A stretch of DNA of 64,000 nucleotides, taken from assembly GCF_900095265.1 (NCBI RefSeq), contig NZ_LT607654.1, positions 407,751 through 471,750 on the forward strand, given 5' to 3'. The position numbers and the translations under genes were made by a program. This document shows, one piece after another, positions 1 to 8,630 of the stretch (positions within the stretch are counted from its first letter, which is position 1; every line of letters starts with the position of its first letter). The notes below the pieces were generated by a model. It was not told the origin of the DNA. It made no database searches and saw only the letters and a program-made list of their open reading frames with translations. This DNA is from Janthinobacterium sp. UMAB-56. GTDB lineage: Bacteria; Pseudomonadota; Gammaproteobacteria; Burkholderiales; Burkholderiaceae_D.

Positions 1-1
1 T

Positions 2-103
2 CTCTTCTTCGAGCCCGCCCCTTCCATGCACAGCGTACTGCTGCTGCATACACGCGATGCGCGGCTCGAGGAAATGTTTACTCAGTGCCCGCCGCCCAGG
101 TAA
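2..103 (+). CDS. possible 3' end of a gene entering from the left (partial)
   Basis: The frame starting at base 2 is open for 33 codons and stops with TAA at 101-103. The first ~25 residues look protein-like (acidic and hydrophobic residues mixed, containing MHSVLLLHTRDARLEE), but I do not recognise a family. The last residues are read antisense through the livF-like remnant at 82-150, so the original C-terminus may have been replaced when that DNA arrived. It could equally be a chance open frame; the left neighbour sequence would decide. Confidence 0.2.
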   Translation, partial: LFFEPAPSMHSVLLLHTRDARLEEMFTQCPPPR

Positions 104-150
104 GCCGCAATCCCCTTCGAATCGGTCTTGAGGCTTTCGGACGGCCCAGT
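82..150 (-). pseudogene. remnant of a livF 3' end (C-terminal ~21 codons)
   Basis: Read on the minus strand, this stretch ends in TGA (complement of 82-84) and encodes PSESLKTDSKGIAAYLGGGH. The intact livF at 10843-11565 ends PAESLKTDPKVIAAYLGGGH, so 17 of 20 residues agree. At DNA level about 79% of the aligned 66 bases match by my hand alignment, with changes at silent and non-silent sites. Similarity stops at about 150. No start or ATPase core precedes it, so this is a severed tail, in the same orientation as the intact gene 10.7 kb away. Confidence 0.8.
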
Positions 151-369
151 GCGACCGGCCACGGTGTGGAGGGGAACAACTGCGCGCGCCGGGCTGAAAT
201 GAACGCTGTTCTTGCCTTGTCAGCAACAGCATTCACCGGGACGTGAAAAGCCATCCCATGGGCGGCCCGTGCGCTGACCAGGACAGCTTGGCGCCGCTTG
301 CCGGCGCGGGCCTTCGCCGCCGGCTCCTTATCGTAGTCGTCGCGGCAATCCATGCCACGGCATAGCAGG

Positions 370-458
370 GCCGGCGCCAGCGCCAGCGCCAGCGCCAGCG
401 CCAGCCACTGGCACATCAAGGTGGAGCCCGCGCGCGGCAAGCCGCTCACGCGGATCAC
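370..458 (-). pseudogene. possible remnant of a sulfotransferase-like N-terminus
   Basis: A GTG at 456-458 opens a 126-codon minus-strand frame whose first residues are MIRVSGLPRAGSTLMCQWLA. GLPRxGSTL is the PAPS-binding loop typical of sulfotransferases (usually written GLPRSGSTLL near the N-terminus). Directly after it the sequence becomes an LA repeat generated by tandem CGCCAG hexamers, then arginine-rich sequence with no recognisable fold, and it finally runs across the livF remnant in another frame. I read it as a broken gene start. The motif is short enough to arise by chance, so confidence is low. Confidence 0.2.
375..404. repeat. five tandem copies of the hexamer CGCCAG
   Basis: Five perfect head-to-tail copies of CGCCAG, with partial copies on either side. 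On the minus strand they would encode alternating Leu-Ala. Such short tandem repeats are prone to slippage, so copy number may vary between strains. Confidence 0.85.
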
Positions 459-500
459 TCACGCAGCGGCACTCACACTGTGAGCGCGGTTAGCGCATGC

Positions 501-3500
501 TTACTCGCTTTCGATGCTGGTGTTGCCAGCGGCCGAAGGCAGTCGCAAGCCCGTATCGACCACGGTCAGGCGCAAGCCAGGCAAGACATTGCTGTTCACC
601 GATGCCGTCGTCATCACCACCGGCGTGCTGCCCTGCCGCGGCTGACCGCCCTCCAGCGCCACCTGCACCGCGTCTTCCTTGCTGGTCACGGTTTCGCCTT
701 TCGCCACGACATCGGCCTGCACCATATTGCCCTGTGATGGTGCCACATTGACCATCGCGACCACGCTGGCCACCGCGTTTTGCTGCGCTTCGGTCGGATT
801 GACAGTCAGCACGCCCGGCGTGTACGTCAACGCATAGTTGGTCGACGTCTGGCCGGCCGCCGACACCAGATAGCGGCCCGATGGCGTAGCGGTGGTGGCT
901 GGCGTGCTGAACGCCAGATTGCCGCTGACCTCGTTCGCCAGCGTGTCGTTGCCCAGCAAGCCCGTGTAGCTGGCCGTGAAGGCCGGATTGAGACCGCCCT
1001 GGTCTTTCTCGGCATCGTTCACCTTCACCCCCATGGCCGCCTGCGTGATGCTGGCCGTGGTGGTCGCCGTGGCGTTGACCGTGTAATTGCCGGCGTCCGT
1101 ACCGCTGAGCGCAATGCCGTTCACCGTCACCGTTTTGTTGGCGCCAGCGTTCTTGTCGGCAAAGCTGGCGCCGCTATTACTGATAGTCAGCACATCGCCG
1201 GCGATACGGTTATCCGCCAGGGTCACGCTGGCGTTGGTGCTGGTGTCATACACACGCGGCGCGGCACCCGTGGCTCGCACCAGCAGGCTGGCCGGCGTGA
1301 TGCTGGCCGTCAAGCCGGTCGGGTTGCTGACCGTATAGTTGCTGGCCAGGCCGGTGATGGTGTCGACCAGGCTCGTGCCCGTCACCGTCACCGCTTTGGC
1401 GGTAGCCGCGTTCTTGTCGGCAAACGTCGCCGTCTGGCCACCGATGCCCAGGCTTTCGCCCGCCACCAGGCCGCTCAGGGCGCCACCGGACAATTGCGCC
1501 GCCGTATTGCCGTCGTAGACCTTGTTGCCGGCCAGCTGGCCGGTCACCGTCAAGGCCTTGGCCGTGATGCTGGCCGTCAAGCCGGTCGGGTTGCTGACCG
1601 TGTAATTGCTGGCCAGGCCCCCGTTGGCGCCATTCGACAAGGTACCGCCGGTGATGCTGACGGCCTTGCCGCTGCCGGCATTCTTATCAAGAAACGCACC
1701 GGCCATGCTCGCCAGGCTGACCGTTTCCGAACCGACAAAGCCGCTCAGGGTGCCGCCCGTGATGGTCGCATCGAGCGCGCCATCATAGGTTTTGTCAACC
1801 GCCAGCGCGCCGGTGACGCTCAATGCTTTTTGCGTGATGGAACCCGTCACATTGGCCGGAATGGTCACGCTGTAATTGCTGGCCAGGCCAGTACCGTCAG
1901 CCAGGCTGACGCCCGACACCGTCACCGCCTTGCCATTGCCAGCGTTCTCGTCGGCGAACACGCCGCTGCCGCCCGAGACCACCAGCGTCTCGCCCGTTAC
2001 CAGGCCCGTCAAACTCCCGCCAGCCAGGAGCGCGGCCTTCGTGCCGTCATAGGCGCGCGTACCGGCCGTCATGCCCGATACCGTCAAGGCTTTCGGCGTG
2101 ATACTGGCGATCAGGCCGGTCGGGTTGCTGATCGTGTAGTTGGCCGCCAGGCCGCCATTGCCGCCGTTGACCAGGGTTGAACCGGTCGCCGTCACCGTCT
2201 TGCCGGTGCCAGCGTCCTTGGTATCGAAGCTGGCGCTCAAGCCCGTCACGCCCAGGGTTTCCATGCCGACCAGGCCGCTGATCGAGCCGCCCGACAAGGT
2301 CGCCTTGGTGCTGCCGTCATAGACTTTGTTGACGGCCGACATGCCGGTAATCGTCAGCGCCTTCGGCGTGATGGTGCCGCTGCCAGACGCGGTGGTGCTG
2401 GCCAGCGTGTAGTTGGCTGCGTCAAGGCCGCCCAGGGTAAGGAAGGAGATCGTCACGGCCTTGCCGGTGCCGGCGTTCTTGTCGCTGAACGCGGCCTTGG
2501 TGGCGCCGATGGCCAGGCTGTCGCCGTTCACCATGCCATTGAAAGTGGCCGTGGCCGTAGCGAAGGTGACGGAAGTGCCGCCGTCATAGACCTTGCTGTC
2601 GGCCACCACATTGGTCACCGAGCTGATGGTGGCCTGGCTGATATTGGCCGTCACGCCGGTCGGGTTGCTGATCGTGTAGTTGCTGATCAGGCCGCCGTTG
2701 CTGCCACTGGTCAAGGTCGCGCCGCTGATGGTGACGGCCTTGGCGGTACCGACGTTCTTGTCGGCAAACGCCCCGGACATGCCGCCCACGCCGACGCCTT
2801 CCGAACCAACCAGGCCGCCGACGATCACGGAACCGGCAAGGCTGACAGTGGTGTCGCCGTTATACACCCGGTTGGTGGCCGTCACGCCGCTGATCGTCAG
2901 CGCTTTTTTCGTGATGTCGCCCGTCACGCCAGTCGGATTGGACAGCGAATAATTGCTCGCCAGGCCGCTGCCGTCGACCAGGGTGGTGCCGGTAACGGTC
3001 ACGGCCTTGCCGGTGCCGGCGTCCTTGTCGTTGAAGGTGCCCGTCTGGCCGGACACGCTCAATGTTTCCCCGATAACCAGGCCGCTCAGGGTGCCGCCGG
3101 TCAGGCTGGCCTTGGTATTGCCGTCATACGCCTTGGCGCTGACCGTCACGCCGTTCAGCGTCAGTGCTTTGGGCGTGATGCTGGCGCTCAGGCCCGTCAC
3201 CGCGCCGACCATGTAATTGCTGGCCAGGCCGCCGCCAGTACCATCGGAGAGCGCGCCGCCCGTCACCGTCACGGCCTTGCCGGTGGCCACGTTCTTGTCG
3301 TCAAAGACGCCGGTGAGGCTGGACAGGCCCAGCGTTTCCGAACCGAGCAGGCCCAACAGGGTGCCGCCGCTGACGGTGGCCGCCGTGCTTCCATCGTAGA
3401 CCTTGTCGCTGGCGGTCGCGCCGGTCACCGTCAGCGCCTTGCGCGTGATATTGCCGGTCACGCCGGTGGCATTGCTGACGGTATAGTTGCTGGCAAGGCC

Positions 3501-6500
3501 AGAACCATCACCCAGAGTGGCGCCGGTCACCGTCACCACCTTGCCGTTGCCCGCGTTCTGGTCATTGAATGTGCCGCTCTGGCCGGACAGGCTCAGGGTT
3601 TCGCCGATCACCAGGCCATTCAGGGTACCGCCCGAAATGGTCGCCTTGGTGCTGCCGTCGTAGCTCTTGCTGGCAACGCTTACGCCGCTGACCGTCAAGG
3701 CTTTTTGTGTGATATCGGCCGACAGGCCCGTCACGCCACCGACCGTGTAGTTGCTGGCCAGGCCGCCGTTAGCGCCGTCGGACAAGCTGCCGCCGGTGAC
3801 CGTCACCGCCTTGCCATTGCCAGCGTTCTGGTCGGCGAAAGTGCCCGACAGCGCACCCAGGTTGAGCAATTCGCCGTTGATCATGCCGCTCAAGGTGCCG
3901 CCCGTAATCGCCGCCGCATTGGTGCCGTCATAGGTCTTGTTGCCAGCCACGGCGTCGGACACTGTCAATGCCTTGGGCGTGATGGCGCCGCTGCCACTGC
4001 CACTGCCAGCGGTCAAGTTGTAGTTGGCCGCGTCCGTGCCGCCCAAGGTAAGGCCGCTGGCGGTGACGGTCTTGCCGTTGCCAGCATTCTTGTCGGCAAA
4101 CGCGGCGGTGGTGGCGCTGACGGTCAAGACGTCGCCATAGAACATGCCGCCAAAGGTGGCGACGGCATTGCTGACGGCGGCGAAGGTAGAAGCGTCATAC
4201 TCCTTGCTGTCGGCCACGATGTTGCTGACAGTATTGATGGTGGCCTGGGTGATATTGGCCGTTAAGCCGGTCGGATTGCCGACCGTATAATTGCTGGCCA
4301 GGCCGGCGCCGTCGGCCAGCATAGCGCCGCTGATGGTCACCACCTTGCCGGTAGCGGCGTTCTTGTCGGCAAACACGCCCGACAGGCCGGACAGGCCCAG
4401 CGTTTCCGAGCCGACCAGACCGCTCAATACGCCGCCGCTGACGGTGGCCTTGGTGTTGCCGTCATAGTCTTTGTTGCCGGCCGTCGCACCCATCACTGTC
4501 AGCGCCTTGGGCGTGATGTCGGCCGTCACGCCGGTCGGATTGGTCACCGAATAATTGCTGGCCAGGTTAGCACCGTTGACCAGCGTGATGCCGCTCACGG
4601 TCACGCTCTTGCCGGTGCCGGCGTTCTGGTCGGTAAACGCGCCGGCCTGGCCGGAGAAGCTCACGGTTTCCCCGGCCACCAGGCCATTCAAGGTGCCGCC
4701 CGTCAGACTGGCCTTGGTGTTGCCGTCATAGACCTTGGCGCTGGCCGTCATGCCGCTCACGGTCACAGCCCTCTTGTCGATGGTCACGGTGCCCGCGCCG
4801 TAGCTGATGATATAGCCGCGCTGGCCGGAATACAGGCCACCGGCGGTAGTGGCGTAAGTGCCGACGTTGACGGCGTTGCCTGCAGCGCCCGTGTTCAACG
4901 TGCCCAGCAGCGATGCATAGGCGACAGGCCTGCTGGCGGTGACGCCAGAGGCCGTAAAGGTGCTGGTGCCGTCATAGGTCTTGCTATTGTTCGCGGCAAA
5001 GTTGACCTGCAGCGGCGTCATGAAAGCGCGCAGCAAGGGGTAGGTATTGGTGTCGTAGATGATCCATGTATTGGCCTGGTCCCAGGTCGCTGCGGTGTAG
5101 GTGGCCAGCGATTTCATTTGCGCGGTGGTCAAACCCGTGCCAGCGGCACTGGTGGCCTGCCCGCTGGTGCTGGTGTCCCAGAAGTTGCCGGTGGCGCTAG
5201 CAGTACTGGTGCCCGCCAGGCCGCCCGTACTGCTGCTGCCCGTGACCGCCCCGGTGGCGTAGTTCTTGGTCAAGGCGCCGGAGTTGACGCCGACCAGGCC
5301 ACCCACCGTGTTGGAGCCGTCCACGGCGCCCGAGGCGTAGCTGTTGCTGACAGTACCGCTGTTGTTGCCGACCAGGCCGCCCGTGTTGACGGTGCCGGTC
5401 ACGCTCATGGTGCTGTAACTGCCGCTGATGGTGCCGGCATTGTTGCCGACCAACGTACCGGTATCTTTGGCGCCGTTGACGCTGCCGCCGTCCAGGCCCA
5501 CGTCGCGGATCACCGCCGTGCCGGAGGTGGCGCCGAACAGGCCGGTATTGTCGATGCCCGGGCGGTTCAGCACCAGGCCGGAAATGACATGGGCGGCACC
5601 GTCGAAGGTGCCGGTGAATGGCGCCGCCGTGCTGGCGCCGACCGGCACGAACGTGGCGCCATTCCAGACGTCGCCCGGGGTGCCGGTGGCCGCCGCATTG
5701 AGATCGCGGGCCAGCGTGTAATTGCCGGCCAGGTCCATCGCCATCAATTGCAATTGATGCGGCGATTTGATGGTGGTACTGTACTCGGAAGACAACATCG
5801 GTCCGGTGGCGCCTGTCGCATTGCCAGCGCCGTTGAGCGTGCCGTCGGTATTGACGATGACCCAGTTGTTGCCCGACTGGCCGGTGGCGGTCGTGAAACT
5901 GAAGTTGTCGAAGCTGGCGCCCGTGCGCATTTGTGTCGCGCTCAGGCCGCTCACCTTGGTGACCGATCCAGTGCCGTCGCCGATGGCGGAAACTGTGTTG
6001 ACGGTGGAATTGAAGTAGCCGCCGGTGATCGTCGCGGATGCGTTGTTGAAGCCGATGACGCCGCCTGCCACCGTGTTGCCGGCGACGTTGCCGGTCAGCG
6101 TGACGACGCCGGAAGAATAGACATTGGTGACCGCGCCGGCCGCAGTGTTCGTGCCGTTGACGCCGACCACGCCGCCCACCGAGCCCGTGGCGGCCGTGAC
6201 GTCGCCGGTCGCGTAACTGTTGCTGATCGACGAAAGGTTATTGCCGACCAGTCCACCCGTCGACACGGCGGCGCTTGCAAGGCCGCCCTGGCCCAGGCCC
6301 GTCACCGTGCCGGTGGCATAGCTGTTGTTGATCTGCGACCCGGCGCTGGTCCAGCCCACGAGGCCGCCGACATGGCCGCTGCCCGACACGGCGCCGGTGC
6401 TGAAGCTGTCGTTGATCAGGGCACCCGAATCACGGTTGCTGGCCACCAGGCCGCCGGCGTCGATGCCGACCGATACTGCGCCCGTATTGAAACTGTTGGT

Positions 6501-8600
6501 AATGGCGCCGTAATTGAAGCCGACCAGGCCGCCACCGCTATGCTTGGCGGTAGCGGTGACGGCGCCCGTATTGTAGCTGTCGGTGATCTTGCTGTTCTTG
6601 TTGGCTTGGCCCACCAGGCCGCCAATCGCGGTCGGGAGCGTCGCGTTGGTGACGCTGATCGTGGCGGAGCTGCTGCTGTTGCGGATGGTGCCGCTGTTTA
6701 AGCCGACCAGGCCGCCGATATACGCATAGCCCGGGGTGCTCAGGCTACCGGTCACATAGGCATTATTGATCAAGCCGCTATTGTTACCTGCCACCCCTGC
6801 CACATTACCATAGGAACCAACGGTCGGCCCGCTGGAACTCAGGCTGACGTCGAGCATGCCGACATTGCGGATCTGCGCCGCCGTACCGGTCGTACCGAAC
6901 AGGGCGGCCGAGAAGTTGCTCGTGCTGATGTTACTGGTCAAGCCGGTAATCACGTGGCCCAGCCCCTCGAACTGCCCCGTAAATGGCACACCATTGGCGC
7001 CGACCGCATTGAAACCGGTGGCGCCCCATATGGCTGTGTTCGACGTGGCGCTAGCGTCGATATTCGCCCCCAGCGCATAGTAGCCCGACATGTCCTTACG
7101 CATGCCTTGCAAATCGGTGCCGGTGAAGCTGTCGGCCGCGCCCAGGCTGGTGATCATCGTATAGACCTTGGTGGCGCCGTCACTGCCCTGCTTGGTGCTG
7201 AAACTATTGCCCGAGGGCAGATTGACCTCGGCCTTGATCGTGATATGCGAGGCATTGCTCGCCGCGACGGCGCTCTGGCCATATTCGAGCGCCAGGCTGG
7301 CCGTGCCGGTGCCGGTCATCGGCTTGTTGATGTTGATATTATTTTGCGCGGTCAGGGTCAGCTTGTTGGCCGACCAGGCAATCGCTTCGTTGACATTCAC
7401 GTCGCCGGCCGTACCGACAGTGCCGTCGGTGCTAATGATCTGCACCGAGCCATTGGCCAGACTGTTCATCAAGTCGGTACCCGTCATATTGCCGCCGGAC
7501 GCGGCAATCGTGAAGTCGACCGGGTCGATCAGCCAGCTACCGGACAGGCCGTTGGCCGCCTTGGTCGTCACATTGATGCCCCTGGCAAGGTTCACATGCG
7601 CGGCCGAGGTATCGATGAAGCCGCCGCGGCTGCCAACCTCGCCCGCCGGCGCGCTGGCGTCCAGGGTGCCGCCCGCATTGACCGTACCGGTCTGCATGTC
7701 GCCCAGCAATTTGATCGTGCCGCCGCGCGTGTCTATCGTGTGCGCCTCGATCACGCCCGTGTTGTTGACGACGGTTTTCAAGAGCTCACCCGCCGCCTGC
7801 GCCGTCAAGACCACGCTGCCGCCATCGGCCTTGAGCATCCCGCCGTTCTTCACCAGCGCGCCCACGGCACCCTGGTCCACCGCCACGTTCAGCAAGCCGT
7901 CGCCCGCCACGTCCAGGGTGATGGCGCGGCCCGCCGCCAGGGCCACCGAGCCCAGGCGTGCCTGGATCGTGCCCTCGTTCGACACGTTGGCGCCCAGCAA
8001 GGCCACATAGCCGCCTGGCGCGCTGATGCTGCCCTGGTTCAGGACTTTACCCGTGCCATTGCCGGCAAATTGGTACTTGCCGGCCATGAAGTCGCTATTG
8101 GAAATGTCCAGGGTCGAGGCCACCAGGCCCGCCGTGTTGACGGACGCGCCCTGGCCGAACAGCACGCCGTTCGGGTTGACAATGAACACCTTGCCATTGG
8201 CCGACAGGTTGCCGAGGATGCTCGTGCCGTCGCTGCCCAGCACGCGGTTCAAGGCCACGGCATTGCTGTTCGGCTGCACGAATTGCACCGACTCGCCCTT
8301 GTTGATATTGAAGTTGGCCCAGTTGATGACCGCATTCTGGCTGCCCTGCCTGATCACCGTCGAACCCGGCGTGCCGTTAATCGTTGCCTGCCCCGCCACC
8401 ACCGTGCCGCCCACCGGCCCCGCCAGGGCCAGCGAGCCGTAACCGAGCATCAGCGCCGCCGCCATGCTGGTCAAGGCGAAATGCGCCCCGCCCCCGCTGC
8501 ATCCTGGCATCGAGCGCTTGCCGGCGGATTTGACGTTTTCGGAAACGGCGGCATAGGCGCCGGTGGCCTGGTTCCAGATGGAGCGGTAGATGCGGTTCAT
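501..8600 (-). CDS. giant two-partner secretion adhesin (TpsA, filamentous haemagglutinin type)
   Basis: A 2699-residue surface protein. Residues 1-22 match the extended signal-peptide region of type V secretion (MNRIYRSIWNQATGAYAAV); a hydrophobic core follows, with likely cleavage after ALA at about 60. Residues ~61-200 form the TPS secretion domain, including NWANFNI and NPNG at 142-145. Residues ~600-850 and ~1030-1150 carry GLUG-type repeats (GGLVGxNSGxI.NSYATG). From ~1200 to ~2470 come 14 YDG-type repeats of about 89 residues (KVYDGNTKA...GLASNYTVSNPTGLT..ITPKALTV), followed by a last MBG-like domain. No toxin-like C-terminal domain is visible, so adhesion or biofilm function is more likely than contact-dependent inhibition. 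The start has AGGAC upstream. The transporter gene lies 30 bases upstream on the same strand, so the two form an operon. Confidence 0.93.
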   Translation of the reverse strand: MNRIYRSIWNQATGAYAAVSENVKSAGKRSMPGCSGGGAHFALTSMAAALMLGYGSLALAGPVGGTVVAGQATINGTPGSTVIRQGSQNAVINWANFNINKGESVQFVQPNSNAVALNRVLGSDGTSILGNLSANGKVFIVNPNGVLFGQGASVNTAGLVASTLDISNSDFMAGKYQFAGNGTGKVLNQGSISAPGGYVALLGANVSNEGTIQARLGSVALAAGRAITLDVAGDGLLNVAVDQGAVGALVKNGGMLKADGGSVVLTAQAAGELLKTVVNNTGVIEAHTIDTRGGTIKLLGDMQTGTVNAGGTLDASAPAGEVGSRGGFIDTSAAHVNLARGINVTTKAANGLSGSWLIDPVDFTIAASGGNMTGTDLMNSLANGSVQIISTDGTVGTAGDVNVNEAIAWSANKLTLTAQNNININKPMTGTGTASLALEYGQSAVAASNASHITIKAEVNLPSGNSFSTKQGSDGATKVYTMITSLGAADSFTGTDLQGMRKDMSGYYALGANIDASATSNTAIWGATGFNAVGANGVPFTGQFEGLGHVITGLTSNISTSNFSAALFGTTGTAAQIRNVGMLDVSLSSSGPTVGSYGNVAGVAGNNSGLINNAYVTGSLSTPGYAYIGGLVGLNSGTIRNSSSSATISVTNATLPTAIGGLVGQANKNSKITDSYNTGAVTATAKHSGGGLVGFNYGAITNSFNTGAVSVGIDAGGLVASNRDSGALINDSFSTGAVSGSGHVGGLVGWTSAGSQINNSYATGTVTGLGQGGLASAAVSTGGLVGNNLSSISNSYATGDVTAATGSVGGVVGVNGTNTAAGAVTNVYSSGVVTLTGNVAGNTVAGGVIGFNNASATITGGYFNSTVNTVSAIGDGTGSVTKVSGLSATQMRTGASFDNFSFTTATGQSGNNWVIVNTDGTLNGAGNATGATGPMLSSEYSTTIKSPHQLQLMAMDLAGNYTLARDLNAAATGTPGDVWNGATFVPVGASTAAPFTGTFDGAAHVISGLVLNRPGIDNTGLFGATSGTAVIRDVGLDGGSVNGAKDTGTLVGNNAGTISGSYSTMSVTGTVNTGGLVGNNSGTVSNSYASGAVDGSNTVGGLVGVNSGALTKNYATGAVTGSSSTGGLAGTSTASATGNFWDTSTSGQATSAAGTGLTTAQMKSLATYTAATWDQANTWIIYDTNTYPLLRAFMTPLQVNFAANNSKTYDGTSTFTASGVTASRPVAYASLLGTLNTGAAGNAVNVGTYATTAGGLYSGQRGYIISYGAGTVTIDKRAVTVSGMTASAKVYDGNTKASLTGGTLNGLVAGETVSFSGQAGAFTDQNAGTGKSVTVSGITLVNGANLASNYSVTNPTGVTADITPKALTVMGATAGNKDYDGNTKATVSGGVLSGLVGSETLGLSGLSGVFADKNAATGKVVTISGAMLADGAGLASNYTVGNPTGLTANITQATINTVSNIVADSKEYDASTFAAVSNAVATFGGMFYGDVLTVSATTAAFADKNAGNGKTVTASGLTLGGTDAANYNLTAGSGSGSGAITPKALTVSDAVAGNKTYDGTNAAAITGGTLSGMINGELLNLGALSGTFADQNAGNGKAVTVTGGSLSDGANGGLASNYTVGGVTGLSADITQKALTVSGVSVASKSYDGSTKATISGGTLNGLVIGETLSLSGQSGTFNDQNAGNGKVVTVTGATLGDGSGLASNYTVSNATGVTGNITRKALTVTGATASDKVYDGSTAATVSGGTLLGLLGSETLGLSSLTGVFDDKNVATGKAVTVTGGALSDGTGGGLASNYMVGAVTGLSASITPKALTLNGVTVSAKAYDGNTKASLTGGTLSGLVIGETLSVSGQTGTFNDKDAGTGKAVTVTGTTLVDGSGLASNYSLSNPTGVTGDITKKALTISGVTATNRVYNGDTTVSLAGSVIVGGLVGSEGVGVGGMSGAFADKNVGTAKAVTISGATLTSGSNGGLISNYTISNPTGVTANISQATISSVTNVVADSKVYDGGTSVTFATATATFNGMVNGDSLAIGATKAAFSDKNAGTGKAVTISFLTLGGLDAANYTLASTTASGSGTITPKALTITGMSAVNKVYDGSTKATLSGGSISGLVGMETLGVTGLSASFDTKDAGTGKTVTATGSTLVNGGNGGLAANYTISNPTGLIASITPKALTVSGMTAGTRAYDGTKAALLAGGSLTGLVTGETLVVSGGSGVFADENAGNGKAVTVSGVSLADGTGLASNYSVTIPANVTGSITQKALSVTGALAVDKTYDGALDATITGGTLSGFVGSETVSLASMAGAFLDKNAGSGKAVSITGGTLSNGANGGLASNYTVSNPTGLTASITAKALTVTGQLAGNKVYDGNTAAQLSGGALSGLVAGESLGIGGQTATFADKNAATAKAVTVTGTSLVDTITGLASNYTVSNPTGLTASITPASLLVRATGAAPRVYDTSTNASVTLADNRIAGDVLTISNSGASFADKNAGANKTVTVNGIALSGTDAGNYTVNATATTTASITQAAMGVKVNDAEKDQGGLNPAFTASYTGLLGNDTLANEVSGNLAFSTPATTATPSGRYLVSAAGQTSTNYALTYTPGVLTVNPTEAQQNAVASVVAMVNVAPSQGNMVQADVVAKGETVTSKEDAVQVALEGGQPRQGSTPVVMTTASVNSNVLPGLRLTVVDTGLRLPSAAGNTSIESE
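1050..4745 (-). repeat. tandem ~268-bp coding repeats (14 YDG units) with a 6-unit super-period
   Basis: Each unit contains the antisense of YDG (cgtcata or similar) and of GLASNY (gtaattgctggccagg), spaced roughly 268 bases. Two units differ from the rest: they read GGxDAANY instead of GLASNY and are preceded by ATIxxVxNxVADSK. These special units lie near 4200 and 2592, about 1.61 kb apart, which is six units. The pattern shows that a block of six repeats was itself duplicated. Units differ at many bases, so the expansion is not recent. Confidence 0.85.
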
Positions 8601-8630
8601 GGCGGGTCCTGACTTGGTGATCGTTGTTTT

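Noticed and set aside
1050-4745. Regularly spaced repeats that could suggest a CRISPR array
   Set aside because: The repeats are ~268 bases, diverged, continuous in one reading frame and encode YDG domains.
780-8612. Long rightward open frames antisense to the adhesin gene (466, 527 and 552 codons)
   Set aside because: They are mirror frames of a repetitive, GC-biased gene; they have Arg/His/Ala-rich sequence without folds, and the minus-strand frame has clear domains.
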